64,000 bases of DNA, taken from positions 496,001-560,000 of the forward strand of contig NW_025408679.1 in the NCBI RefSeq assembly GCF_020360975.1, in the 5' to 3' direction. Numbering within the stretch: the stretch's first letter is position 1; each line of letters opens with the position of its first letter. The position numbers and the translations under genes were made by a program. This document shows, piece after piece, positions 48,343 through 61,608 of the stretch. The notes under the pieces were generated by a model. It had not been told where the DNA came from and ran no database searches. It was given only the letters and a program-made list of their open reading frames with translations. The stretch comes from Hirsutella rhossiliensis. Its lineage: Eukaryota; Ascomycota; Sordariomycetes; Hypocreales; Ophiocordycipitaceae.

Positions 48343-50208
48343 ATATATATAACGTATACCTCTCCTCCTTATAAACTAAGCTATAGGGCGCTGCTTTAAA
48401 GGGGGCCTTTTAATATAGCTTTTACTTCCTATAGTACTATTAGGTTAAAGCTAGCTTAGTAGTAAAGCGCTAACTAAGCTAGCTTATATCTCTTTTATAT
48501 ATTTTAAAATAGTACTTTTAGTTATATATAAGTAAGTTAAGGTAAAAGGGGTTATCTATAAAAGGAAGGAGGCGCTTTATCTCTTAGCGCTTCTTTATTT
48601 ACTATACCTACGAATATCGTTTATACTTAGTTCGGCCTCCTTAGCCTTACTAGCTAGTAGGTATCTTAAGCTTAACCTCTTATCTTAGCGCGGTCTACTT
48701 AGTCCTTACTTTTAGACTACGGTCGATTTAGGAGCGCCCTAGGTTTTAATAGTAAGGAGTACCTATTACTTAGCGTATATCTAGGTACTCGCGAACTATT
48801 ATAGTTATTATAAGTAGTTTTCCCTTACCTTTTCCTAGGCTTTATTTACTATAAGGTAAGTCTAGGTTAATAATAAGTAGTCCCTTTAATATAAAATATA
48901 GTTATAAAGGATTTTACCCTTCTTAGCCTTATATTTATCCTTACCTTTATTATATACTATACTTTTATATTAGCTATAAAGTTATATTAATATATACTAC
49001 TTAGCGATATAGCTATATTTATAGTAGTTATAGTACCTTTATAGTTAGACTAACTTATTATAAGGTTTATATTAAAAGATTTATACTTTAAGGACTAAGC
49101 TTAGGTTATAAAGCTTATTAGCCTTTTTTTAAGCTACTAACCTTAATAAGTATAGTTATTACTATCGATATCTTAAATTAAGGGGTATAGCGCTTAAGCT
49201 TAAAGGACCTTAACTTTATTTACCTCTATAATCTTATAGAGTAATCGCTCCTTATTTACTATCGCTACCCTTAAAAGGATATTCTTAGCGACTACTATAT
49301 AGGCGCGGTAGGTAATTATAGCCTCTAGTTTAAATACGGCCTTAACTTAGCCTTAGTCCCTTTAATAGGCTCTCGCCGTAGTATTAAATATAACCGCGAT
49401 ATCTCCGCTTTAAAGGCGCCTCGCCGCTATAGCGCTTATAGCTTTTAAGGCTATATTTACCGCCTTTACTATATCCTTTAGTTTATAGCTTAGGATTTTA
49501 GGCGGTGCCCTTATAAGGACTATAATAATCTTACGTTTATAATATAGTAGGACTTATTTTACTATAGCTTTATATTAAGTCGGTCCCTTAGTTTTAGTTA
49601 TAACCGTAGCCTAGGTTCGCTTAGGGCCCCCTAGGCCTAAAGCGATACCTAAGTAGAGTTTTTCCTTAACTACCTCCTTAATAGTATCTTAGATTATTAT
49701 CTTAAAGCTCTTATCTACGTAAAGTACCGCTAATAACGTGCTACTAGCGCGGCTTTTTACCTTAGAAAGCTATTCGACTACTACCTATACCTTATTAAAC
49801 TATACGCTTAAGATAAAGCCCGCGAGTTCGTTATATACTACTTTTTCTATAGGGTCGCTTAGCGCTTAGGCTAGTATTATATCGCTACTTTAGGTTTATT
49901 AACTCGCCCTATTAAGGTATATAAATTTAAGTAGCGTCTCTTTACGCTATATACTTTAATTAAGCTTAGTATATTAAGGGCCGCTACTATATCTACCTAC
50001 CCCTTAGCCTTAGTATAGTATTATTACTAAGGGTAATTAATACTATTAAATTAATTCTTAGTATTAGTTAGTGTTTTAGTTATAATATATACCTACTACC
50101 TATTATAAGCGTATATTAGTTTTATAAGAAGTTTTTTCTTTATATAATTAAGCGTAGTATTAAGTATTATTTAAAGTTATACTTTTTAAAAGCTAAGTAA
50201 GGGTATAA
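48343..50208 (-). pseudogene. Continuation of the LINE and/or E interior right of K2
   Basis: Contiguous with 42033 once K2 and one TTTAT are removed. The minus strand has a protein-like frame around 48850-49350 (YRAYIVVAKNILLRVAIVNKE) that could be LINE ORF1, but no zinc knuckle could be read. The plus-strand end (about 50198-50208, AAGTAAGGGTA) serves as the polypurine tract of element E. Boundaries between LINE and E are unresolved. Confidence 0.4.
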
Positions 50209-50384
50209 TATAAAGGCTTTACTTTATCTAGGCCTAAACTAAGGTCTAAGCTAAGTCTATAAATAAGCGGCCTTTATACTTATATAAGCTAGGCCTATAC
50301 TTTTCTTTCTTTTCCCTTTTATAGATTATTAACCTTTTTTTAATAGACTATACTTTAGCTTATACCTTTACTTACTTTATAATA
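50209..50384 (+). repeat. Right LTR of element E
   Basis: 176 bp, begins TATAAAGGC and ends TTACTTTATAATA. Element D inserted at its very last bases: AATAT at 50381-50385 is D's target duplication and recurs at 58249-58253. Confidence 0.7.
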
Positions 50385-50385
50385 T

Positions 50386-50874
50386 TATTATAACTATAGT
50401 TAGCGGGCCGTAAGAGAGCTAGCTATATTTACGTAATAAAGCAGCTTGGAATAATAGTTAGGACGAGAAGTTACTTAAGCTTAGCTTACTTAGAGCGTAT
50501 ATAAGCTAAGTAAGCCTTATATAAATAGATTACTACTTAGGAGTATAGCTTACTAGTAAGCTATAGTAAGCTATAAAGGGGATTATAGCTAGGACCGTAA
50601 TCTAAGGATAGTCTCTATAAGTATATATAGCTACCTACTTTTACTCCTTTAGATAGATAGCTCTCTAGCTTTTAATATATTATAATTATTACGATCTTTA
50701 TTACGATCTTATCTTTAATTCCGATTACTTAATTACTTAGTTATAGTCTATAGTCTACGACCTCTAACTTATTACTAATATAATATACTTATTATTACTT
50801 AGACTACGCCTATTATATCTACTAATATAAACCCTTAATAGGTTTATCCCTTAAAAATAATACTAGTTATTATA
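50386..50874 (+). repeat. D 5' LTR
   Basis: 489-bp partner of 57760-58248. Confidence 0.95.
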
Positions 50875-50935
50875 TATTAAAAGCTCTTATTTAGTATAAT
50901 ACTATATTACTTTAAGTAATATCGTAACTATTAAT

Positions 50936-53570
50936 ATACCTATATAGTATACTAGATTAACTAACTCTAAAGCTACTATATTGCCTTAGGATATAATATA
51001 TAAAATTATCGCCCTTTAATATAAGGTATAGTTACTTAGGAATAAAAGAAGTAATAAATAAGTTAGGGACCTTAGAAAAGTAGTTAAACTAAAATAGCTA
51101 GGATTATTTAATAGTACTTATAGTATACTTTAAGACTTTCTTACTTAACTTAAAGCCTACTATTAGTTTTACCTTACTAAACTTTTAAACTTAGTTAAAA
51201 AGGTACTCTATATAGGAAATTATTTATTTAAAACGGCACTTACTTAGTTTAGACCTATTATAAGGGACTTTCTTAATAACTAACTAGCGTAATAAGATAA
51301 TAAGATAGATAAAGTCTTTACTAGTTTTTAAGGATTTAAAGAAGCTATTATAAGGGTATTTAAAATAACTAATAAGGAATAAAAAGCTAAATAAAAACTT
51401 TAAGAACTTTAATAAAGGATCTTAGTATTAAATTATACTATAAAGTTCTATTAAATTACCTTAAAGCTTAATTAGGATAATAAACCTCTTATATTACGAT
51501 TCTACGATAGGCTTAAAAAAGAAGTTAAGGATAAGCTTTATAAGGAAAATCGACCTAATAACCTCTTAGACTATATTACTATAGTAATATAAATCGATAA
51601 TAGATAGTATATATAACGCTAAGAAAAGAAATAAGGAAGAGGAAACTAAAACCCTTCTTATAAGAATAACTTTAACTAACGCGCTAACTATAAAAAAGTA
51701 TAAAACTCTTATTACTTATACTTATATAACTAACCTAAGTAAGATAAATCTAAATATAATATAGAAAAGTAAAAGAAAGTATTTTAATTATAGGAAACTT
51801 AAATATTACTTTAAAGAATATAAATAACCTTATAAGGAGAAGAAAACTTACTAGGTACTAGCCTTAAAAGGTAAGAAATACCTAAACGCTATTAATAAAT
51901 AGGAACTAAAGTATAAACTCCTTAATTAAACTATATACTATAATAACGAATATATAGTATACTTAAGTAATAAGAACGGTATTAAATAGTTCTTAAAGCT
52001 ATTAAAGAAGACCCTTATAATAATATAATAAAGGGATCTTAAAATATAGAAATAAGTTAAATTTATAGAACTAAAATACTCTTATCTTAAAAGAGTCTCT
52101 TAAAACTAAATTAAGAAGAATAGTAAACGATTCTAAGAAGATATATAAAATAAAAATCGATAATAACGATAAGTAGTCTATAAATAATATAATAAAGAAG
52201 ATATAAATATAGCCCTTATACTTATAAAACTTAGATAATAACCTAAGGAGGAATAATAAAGTATCGATAATATAAGCTCTAAAAAATAAGAAATACCTAG
52301 AGAAATAAAAGATAAGAATAAACTTATACTACTACCCTTACTATTAAGGGAAAATACTATAATTAAAAAATACGCTCTATACTTTAAAGAATTTAAAGAA
52401 ATACTTAAAATTAAAACCTAATAAATACCTTAAATTCTTATAAAAAACTAATAAGCTATATTAATTTAATATTAACTAGTACTATATAAAGGAGACTATA
52501 CTATAGCTATTACTATAGTTAATACTTTTATAGCTTTATAATAAGAATAATAACTATAAGGAGAATTTAAAGATAATCTATAAATACTACTTACTTATAA
52601 GTATTATAAGTATATTTTATAAATATTATACGTTTACCTAGATTATATAATATACTTTTAGATAAAGGTATAATACGACGCCTTCTTAGTTAGGTTTAAA
52701 AGATAAGTACTTTTAAAACCCTACTTAAGTATAGAACTAAACTACTAGAAAATTAATTAACGCTACTTAAACGACTAAGTTATATTATTAGAACCTAATT
52801 ATAGTACGCTACTTAAATACCGCGATAATTATAAATTATTAACGAGATATCTTTTAAAGATATATAAAATCTATAAATATACTAAAATAAAGGAATAATA
52901 TAGCGCTACTTACTTTAAGGTATCTAAACCCTTAATCTTTTAAAGACTTATATAATAAGTTAAATAAAATAAAGAAGATTATAATAAATATATATACTTA
53001 AACTATAGAGTTTATAAATATAAAAAAGTATAAGTATAGTATAAACGATATAATAGTATACTAAAAGATTATTAGTAATATATATAAAGGCTATAAGCTA
53101 TATTTAACTAAGGAAATATTAATATAGAAATACTATATAAAAAATAAAAAGACGCTAAATAAAAACTTAACCTTTAGTATAAAAATAAATAGAATTATAA
53201 AGTATAGTATATAATTAACTATAAAGTAATATAATATAAATAATATAGCGTTAAGAAATAAGAAATCTTTAATTAGCTATAAGAAATTAGTCTCTTAAGC
53301 CTTAATACGATACTACGTAACGAAAATATAAAGAAATAATATTAATAATAAATTAAAGAAGAATACCTAAATAAAATAAATAAAAACTAAGTAAAAAATA
53401 AGGTACGCTATCTATAAAAGGGTTATAGACTAGTATAATATAATAAGATTTAAGGACCCTATATATAGTAACGGTAAGCTATAGTAACTAAATAGTATTA
53501 GATATCTAAATCGCGGGATATTATATATATATACTTTTAGACTATAGCGCGATAAGTAATTACGTTTTAC
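50936..53570 (+). pseudogene. D gag with extension
   Basis: Collinear with gag of C. The start codon is ATA (50936-50938). Zinc-knuckle codons near 51780-51830 read F-N-Y-R-K-L-K-Y-Y with Cys and His lost. The conserved extension continues to the protease. Confidence 0.8.
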
Positions 53571-56500
53571 TTAAAGTTATTAATTATTACCGACTTATAT
53601 ATAAATATAAGAAAGATCTATATAAACTTATAAATATTAAAGGAGAAGCCTTTAACTATAATAATAGAATTATTAATATAGAGATTAATTACCTTAATAT
53701 TAATATCTAGGGCTATAATAAATAAGTTAACTTTAATATTATAAATATTAAAGAATATAACCTTATACTAAGGCTTTTATAGCTATAGGAGAGCAACCTA
53801 CTAATTAACTAAAAAACTAGCTAGCTACGTTAAAATAAAAATATAAGTTTCTAAGACTAATAGATTTAAAAGAAAGTAAAATTTTATAATAATTTAGCTA
53901 TTAAATAAGATAAAAAAGATAACCGTTTAAGTAAATTATTATAGGCTTTAGTAATATAAACGAAAATAATAACTAAACTAATAGATATAATAAAATTAAC
54001 TAATAAGACCTATATACTAACTAATATAGCTATATAACTTAGTATTTAATATAAATAGAATAAAGGATATAATATAAAGATCTAAAAGTTATTACTACTT
54101 TAAGGAAAGACCTTAAATAAATTAATAAAGAGCTTAAGTTAAAAGAAACTAGCTCTTAAAAAAAAGAATAAAGCTTATAAGATAAAATAAAGAATATCCC
54201 TTAGGAATACCGGAAATATAATAAACTCTTTAAGGAAGAACTTAAGATAGGGTTACTTAAATATAGCTAATAAGACTATAAAATTTATCTTAAGGATAAA
54301 ATAACGCTAATATTTTATAAGATCTATAACCTAAATAAAAATTAACTATAAATACTATATAACTACCTTAATAAGAATCTATAAAAGGGATATATATAAA
54401 CGTTAATATTTAAAGTAAGCTACTTAGTTATATTTATTTTAAAGAAAAACGGTAAACTATAACTAGTTATCGACTATAAACGCTTAAACGATATTATAAT
54501 AAAGGACTAAATACTATTACTACTTATATTAAAACTATAAAATTAACTATATAGTAAAAAATAGTTTATAGCCTTTAACCTTAAAGGCGCCTATAACTTA
54601 ATATATATAAAAAGGATATAAATAGATAATAGCCTTTAAAACGAAATTCGGACTATTTAAATATCTAATAATACTATTTAGACTTATAAATATACTAGCT
54701 ACCTTTTAATAGATAATTAATAATATCCTATATAAATACTTAAATATCTTTATAGTAGTATACTTAGATAATATCCTAATCTTCTTAGATACCTTAGAAG
54801 AATATAAGGAATATATCTATAAGGTACTCTATATACTTTAGAATATAAAGTTATTAGTTAAACTAAAGAAAAGTAAGTTCTATATATAGAAAGTAGACTT
54901 TCTTAGATATACGATCTTACTAAGAGAGATATATATAATAAGATAAGATTAACTTAGTTAAAGAATAGCTAACGTTAAAGAACATTAAGGATATATAAAG
55001 TTTCCTAGGATTTATAAACTACTATTAACGATTTATTAAAGACTATAGAAATATTATAGTATTACTATATAACTTAATAAAGAAGGAAAAAGAATTTATA
55101 TAAGATAATAAAGCTAATAAAGCTTTTAAATATATTAAGACTACGATTATATAAGAACTAGTCTTAACTACCTTTAATTTAAAATAATAAATTAAACTTA
55201 AAACTAATATATTAGACTTTACTTTAAGAGTATAAATTAAATAAAAGGATAATAAAGAAAGACTATAACTAATTATATTTTACTCGAAAAAGCTATATAG
55301 TATAGAACTTAATTACCTTATCTATAATAAAGAATTCCTTATAATTATTTAAGCTTTTAAGGAATTTCGATATTACCTTCTTAAAAGTAAGTATAAAGTT
55401 AAGGTCTATATAGATTATAAGAATATCTTATACTTTATAATAATATAATAGTTAAACGGATAATAGATCTAATAAGCTAAATATTTATTAGAATTTAACT
55501 ATAAAATATTCTATAAAAAAAGAATAGAAAATAGTTAAGCTAATACCTTTAGTCGATAAAGTAACTAAGATATAGGAATACCTATAGCAAAAGAATAGCT
55601 CCTAAAAATTAACGAAAACAGAAACTATTAGTAACGATAGCTAAATATAATATTTAAAGTATAACCTAACGACTTAATATATTAAAAGATCCTAAAATAG
55701 ATAAAAGAATATAAAGTATTAAAAGGATATAATATAGAATATTTAGAAGTTTTAATATATAAGAATAAAATCTAGATACTACTAGCGTTATAAGATAAAG
55801 TTATATAAGATATATATAAATATTTAATATATAGATACTAAGGAATCTAAAGAATAATAAAATATATTAAATAATAATATAACTTCTTATAGCTTAAGGA
55901 AGTAGTATAATAAGTTATTAAAAAATATAAACTTTATATATAAAGTAAAGCTAAACGATATAAGCTATATAAAGAATTATAACCGCTATTAGTATTAGAG
56001 AAACTATAGGATTTAATAGCTTTTAATTATATTATAAAGCTACTATAGTTAAAAGAACCTATAACTAACGTTAAGTATAATAGTATATTTATTATTACTA
56101 ACCGATTAATAAAGTATAGATACTTCTTACTATATAAAGAAGTATATAATATAAAAGAGCTAGTATATATATTCCTATAAATAATTATTAGTAATTATAA
56201 ACTACTAAATAAGATTATCTTTAATAAAGAAAGTATATTTATAGCTAGATTTTAGTAAGCTCTTATAGTATAATTAAGGACGAAATATAAGCTTTATATA
56301 GCTTATTACCTATAAATAGATAGATAAATAGAACGACTTAACTAAACGCTTAAATAATATTTATAATACTATATTAGCTATAAATAAAATAATTAAGTTA
56401 AATAGCTACTAATAGTATAACTAGTTTATAATAGCTTAGTTATAGAAATAACTAAGCTCTTACTAGTATACGCTAATTATAGATATAACCTAGAAGTATT

Positions 56501-57035
56501 TAAGGTTACTTAATAAAGACTATAAGCGGAATAAGCGATATTATAAATAGATTAGCTATAAAAATTATATAAATAAATATAATAAGAACTTTAATTTATT
56601 AAAGAACGAATATCTACTTACTATAATTAGAAAAGATTATAAGGACTAATCTTTTAAGAGGGAGATATAGTCTACTTTATATAACGAAATATTAAAATAA
56701 AACGACTAAGTAATAAATTAGATTTTAAGAAACTTAAACCGTTTAAAGTTAAGAAAACTATTTTAAAAGTTAACTATAAACTTTCGCTACTAATAATAAT
56801 ATAGATATACCTAATATTTTATATCTTATTATTAAAACTAGTACTATAAAACGCTAAACTATAGGAAAAAATTAAAGTTAATAATAATTAAGAATATAAA
56901 ATAAAATAAATACTAGATATAAGAAAATAAGGTTAGTAATAAGAATACCTTATTAAGTAGAAAGGATATAGACTAAAAGAAAATACCTAGGAACTACTTA
57001 AGTACTTAACTTATTATAGTTCTTTACTTTAATAG
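53500..57035 (+). pseudogene. D pol, protease to chromodomain
   Basis: Collinear with pol of C and A. The catalytic motif YLDN lies at about 54758-54790, RNase H at about 55190-55560, integrase at about 55850-56500 and the chromodomain near 56945-57010. The TAG at 57033-57035 matches the pol end of C. Confidence 0.85.
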
Positions 57036-57623
57036 TTCTACTAGTAAAATCTACCTTAGGTATTATAAAATTACTTAACGAACTAATAGTATTTTAATTA
57101 ATTATATTAAATCTACTTATAAACTAAATATCGACTACTACTTTAGATTCTTAGCGCTTAGCCTTATTAAGGTTATCTAAGGAATAAAGGCCCCGACGAA
57201 CTATCTTAGTACCCTTTATCTTTAGCTAGCGCTTTTAACGGTAAAGCCGCGTTAAATAAGCTAAGGCTTCGTTTAGGTCGGCTTAAGCTTTTAATATTCG
57301 CTCCTTAGTAATTTCTTCTTCTTTATCTAATCGATTAAACTTTAGATTTATTTAGGATACTAAGAAATATATTAGCTATAAATAATAAGTAGGATAATAA
57401 AGTTACTTATAAGAGCTAATCGCTACGCTTAATATATCGTAGGAACGACCCGCTATATATATTCGGTATACTTAGAAGATTTCTTTAGTATTTTATAACG
57501 GAAGCCGCGTAATAAATAGAAAGAATATAATATAACGTTAAAACTAAGACGATTAATAGACTTAGCTAAATAAATATACTTAAGGGTCTTATAAGAACGA
57601 TCCTTCGATATATAACTAGATAT
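56998..57623 (-). pseudogene. D antisense Zn-cluster gene, with a 1-bp deletion
   Basis: Same position, orientation and stop codon (56998-57000) as in C. Start is ATA at 57621-57623. Length is 626 bases, one fewer than C, because of a single-base loss in the GACCC run near 57450, a frameshift on top of the RIP stops. Confidence 0.7.
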
Positions 57624-57759
57624 ACTATTAGTAATATATCTTAAGGGATAGAAAGGACGAAATAAGGAATATATATATACGCGATAAGGGTATATTTATA
57701 TATAGCGGCTAGGGTAGTAATAGGTCTTATAGATAAGACTAAAAGAAAGGGAGATATTA

Positions 57760-58248
57760 TATTATAACTACGGTTAGCGGGCTATAGGAGAGCTAGCTAC
57801 GTTTATATAATAAGGCGGCTTAGAATAATAGTTAGGACGAGAAGTTACTTAGGCTTAGCTTACCTAAAGTATACGTAAGCTAAGTAAGCCTTATATAGAT
57901 AGATTACTACTTAGAGTATAGCTTATAAGTAAGCTATAGTAAGCTATAAAGGGATTATAGCTAGGACTATAATCTAAGGATAGTCTTTATAAGTATATAT
58001 AGCTACCTACTTTTACTCCTTTAAATAAATAGCTCTCTAGCTTTTAATATATTATAATTATTATAATCTCTATTACGATCTTATCTTTAATTCCGATTAC
58101 TTAATTACTTAGTTATAGTCTATAGTCTACGACCTCTAACTTATTACTAACGTAATATACTTATTATTACTTAGACTACGCCCTATTATATCTACTAATA
58201 TAAACCCCTTAATAGGTTTATCCCTTAAGAATAACACCGGTCGTTATA
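57760..58248 (+). repeat. D 3' LTR
   Basis: 489-bp partner of 50386-50874; starts TATTATAACTACGG and ends GGTCGTTATA. Confidence 0.95.
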
Positions 58249-58253
58249 AATAT

Positions 58254-58320
58254 CTATAATAAGATTAATATTAACCTTTTTTACTAAGCTTTCTTTAACC
58301 TACTACTTAAATAAGTATAG
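58254..58320 (+). mobile_element. Element Q resumes: integrase C-terminal region
   Basis: Aligns with about 1350-1413 of element P (CTATAATA-GATTAA-TTAACC-C, then TACTAAGC-T-CTTTAACC). It is the continuation of 3475-3721, which stops at the equivalent point. Confidence 0.65.
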
Positions 58321-59009
58321 GAATATACCTTTATATTCTTATTTTACTATTATAAAGAAATAATAAGTATAAGGAGGCTTTATAAAATAAGCTAGTAGAA
58401 AGAGGCTCTATAATATAGTCTAAGGAAATAACCTTTAAAGATAAAAGACCTCTATTAAATATCTATAGCTTCTTTTAAGAAAAGTAGGTATAGATAAGCC
58501 TATCTTAATAAATAAGAATATATATAAAATATATAAGTTAATTATAAGTAGAACGGATACCCTATTACCTATTTTAGCCTAGCGGTTTTAAAGATATCCG
58601 CGATATAAGAATAGATAGGGTATAGAATATTCTAGTTAAATCTACTACTTATACTAAAACCTATAGTCTTACGTTAACTATTACGCTATAATTAAACTAC
58701 CTACTAAGTCTAAAAGATATACTATAGATAGAGCTTTTTAAGTACTATAGAATATACTAGAAAGCTAACTAATTCGCTTACTAGTAAGTAAGTAATAGTC
58801 TATAAAAAATAAAGGATTTCCCTAAGAGTAGTAAGGAGAATAAGTAAGTTTATAAGTATCTTTTATAACGCTATTCTTTTAATATATTATTTAGCCCCTT
58901 ATATACTTATTATAAATTCCGGACGAAATCCTACCCTATACCCCTTTAACCGCTCTTTCCGCTTAAGTTATTAATTACCCGATCCTACGCTTATTTCTTA
59001 TACCTTTTT
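58321..59009. repeat. Repeat R2, copy 1 (more degraded)
   Basis: 689 bp, collinear with 60919-61608. It replaces the part of Q that would correspond to P 1413-2606, so it is either an insertion with deletion or a recombination product. No domain recognised. Confidence 0.75.
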
Positions 59010-59877
59010 ATAGTAAGAGTAGCGGTAGCGGAGCTATTATCGGCCGTAGCTAGTATAGTATCGACGAATAACTCTATATACTCTAAGAAGGAGGAGGCGG
59101 GGGAGGGGGAGGTAGATATATCTATTATAGAAGTTAGTATAATAGAACGTAGCCTCCCGCTTTATAAAGTAAGGAACTTATTAGTTAAAGTTATTATTAT
59201 TATTATTAAGGCTATTATTATAATTATAGCTATTACTATAAGTACTTATTAATAGGGCGGCCTATATAGCTAAGAATAAACTTATACCTTAAGTAAAGTA
59301 GAACTTACTTATTATAGCTATTACTATAGTTAAAGAAAGAGGAAAAGGAAGGAAAGAAAAAAGGGGAGATACTACTTTATATACCCCTTAGTAAAGGAAG
59401 CTGCCTAAGGCTAAGGGAACGGGCAACCTAAGGCTTATATATATCTAGGCCGGCCGCTAGCCGCTTAATAGCGCGTATAATAAAGTGCGCTCTTATTTAA
59501 GCGGCCGGCTAGCTAGTAAGTATAAAGTTAGGTACCGGCTACTTAAGTTAATAAGCATAGGGATAATAAGCCTAGTAGCGCTAGCACGATTAATAAAAGA
59601 GAGTAAGGCAAAGCTAGCGGTATAAAGGGCCTAAGGCTTAACTATATAGAAGCCGTAATAAGGGCGCCGCGCTATTTTAAAGGAAGGGTATTATATAAAA
59701 GTCTTTAACTATTATAAGTTATAGGCTTAGGCTATAGCCTAAGCTATATAGTTATATATAAAGGGCTAGATCCTATATATATATATAGGCTAGCTATATA
59801 TAAAAGAGCTTTATATAGCTTATTAATATTATCCTATAAATAGTACTTATATATATACCTTTACTTACTTTATAATA
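59010..59877 (+). mobile_element. Element Q 3' end, with LTR at 59694-59877
   Basis: Collinear with 2607-3474 of P: the beginning of the antisense Ala/Pro-rich frame, the simple GTTATTATTATTATT tract, a TAAGGCTTATATA region, a polypurine tract AAAGGAAGGGTA (about 59679-59690) and a 184-bp LTR with TATA-like boxes and end TTTATAATA. More RIP-converted than P. Confidence 0.75.
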
Positions 59878-60918
59878 AAACCCTTTAAATAGCTTATTAT
59901 ACCCTCTTAAGTATAGCTTTATATAGCTATAAGCGGGTATATAATATACTATTAAAGATTATAAATTAAGTACGGTTTTCCTTTATATAAGTAAAAACCT
60001 CCTTCTTACCTTTATTAACTAAGGGTATATACCTTTATTAATAAGACTTAGCCTAGACCTAACCTAGGACCCTAGCTTAAGCTTAAAGCGGGTCCCTTTA
60101 ACCTTCCCTCTTTTAACTTAAAGGCTAAAATAAGTACCTTAAAAGCTAGGGCTTACTTAAGAAAAGCTTTAAAAGGCTAATGCTTTTTAAAGACCTTAAA
60201 AGAAAGGCTTAAAACTTAAAACTAAGACTAAGAAGATATTAAGATAAAAGAAAATACCTAGCTTAATATACTTAAGACTAGCCTCTTTAGGCCTAGCTTC
60301 GCCCTACCTTAAGCTAGCTACTTTTAGCTTAACTAGCCTCTTAAGTAAGTAAAAAGGTAAAAAAAGCTACTTTTAATAGCCTTATTAGCCTATACTTATT
60401 TAACCTATACTTTAATACTTATAATAGTAATAACCTAGCCTTAGCCTTAGTACCTCTTTCTTAGGACTAGGCCTAGGGCTTTTTAGTAGGCCTTCTAGGC
60501 CCTTAAGGAAGCTTAAAAAATTAAACTCTTTTATAAGACCCTTATAAAAAGGCTTAAAAAGGTAACTATAACCTAGGACTATTAATAGCCCTTATTATAG
60601 CTCCTATAATAGCCTAAGGCTACTTAGCGGCCTAAGCCTATTTAAGGAAGCCTTAAAGCTAGCTTATAGGCTAAGGTCGCTATAAAGAAAGCGCTTAAGG
60701 CCCTAGCTTAGGCCCTAGCTAAGGCCTTAGTAAAGAAGAATATAAAAGAGAACTTCTAGCTTATTTTAAAGCTAAAAAAAGGATTACTAATACTAACTAT
60801 TAGCCTTATTACTCTTTATAATAAGCTTAATAAAGCTATAAAGAAACTAGCTATATAAGCTCTATTACTTTAAAAATAAAGGTAATATAATTATAATAAT
60901 AAAGGCCCCTTATTATAA
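59878..60918. other. Degraded repeat sequence without identifiable gene
   Basis: Plus-strand frames between about 60110 and 60870 read as Lys/Ala/Leu-rich, helical protein (KALKALA-ALAKALVKKNIKE near 60690) with TAA/TAG at Gln-like positions. This resembles the basic C-terminal tails of some DDE transposases, but no catalytic triad is visible. Confidence 0.4.
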
Positions 60919-61608
60919 GAATATACCCTTATATTCCTACTTTTCTATTATAAAGAAATAATAGGTATAGGGAGGCTCTATAGAATAAGCTAGTAGTAAG
61001 GGGCTCTATAATATAGTCTAAGGGAATAACCCTTAAAGATAAAAGACCTCTACTAGATATCTATACCTTCCTTTAGGAAAAGCGGGTTAAGATAAGCCTA
61101 TCCTAATAAATAAAAATATGCATTTTATATATAAGTTAATTACGAGCAGAACGGATACCCTATTACCTATTTTAGCCTAGCGGTTCCGAAGATATCCGCG
61201 ATACGAGAATAGGTAGGGCATAGAATATTCTAGTTAAATCTACTACTTATACTAGAACCTATAGTCTTACGTTAACTATTACGTTATAATTAGACCACCT
61301 ACTAAGTTAGGAAGACATACTATAGATAGAGCTTTTTAAGCACTATAGAATATACTAGAAAGCTAACTAATTAGTCTACTAGTAGGCGAGCAATGGTCTA
61401 TAAAAGACAAAGGATTTCCCTAGGAGTAGTAGATAGGATAAGTAAGTTTATAAGTATCTTTTACAACGGTATTCTTTTAATATATTATTTAGCCCCTTAT
61501 ATACTCGTTATAAATTCCGGACGAAATCCTACCCTATACTCCTTCGACCGATCCTTCCGCTTACGTTATCGATTACCCGATCCTACGCTTATTGCTTATA
61601 CCTTTTAA
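60919..61608 (+). repeat. Repeat R2, copy 2 (less degraded), with a 71-codon open frame
   Basis: 690 bp, partner of 58321-59009, retaining CA/TG in places (ATGCATTT at 61117, GCGAGCAATGG at 61387). An open plus-strand frame runs 61393-61608 (starts MVYKRQRISLG, ends at the repeat boundary). Another frame, read through RIP stops, is equally protein-like, so I do not assign a coding sequence. Family unknown. Confidence 0.6.

Larger units (their letters stand above)
50386..58248 (+). mobile_element. Gypsy element D, full length
   Basis: 489-bp LTRs (50386-50874 and 57760-58248), exact target duplication AATAT (50381-50385 and 58249-58253), total 7,863 bp. Same family as B and C, including U3 and the antisense gene. 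The LTRs are 19 bp longer than those of B and C because of extra sequence near 50675-50695 (TATTATAATTATTACGATC), a feature shared with A. RIP is extreme: zinc-knuckle, protease and polymerase motifs all carry Tyr or Asn substitutions. Confidence 0.95.

Noticed and set aside
61393..61608. 71-codon open frame as a real small gene
   Set aside because: It lies in a RIP-mutated repeat, its partner copy at 58321-59009 lacks the ATG and has stops, and another frame of the same repeat is equally protein-like.
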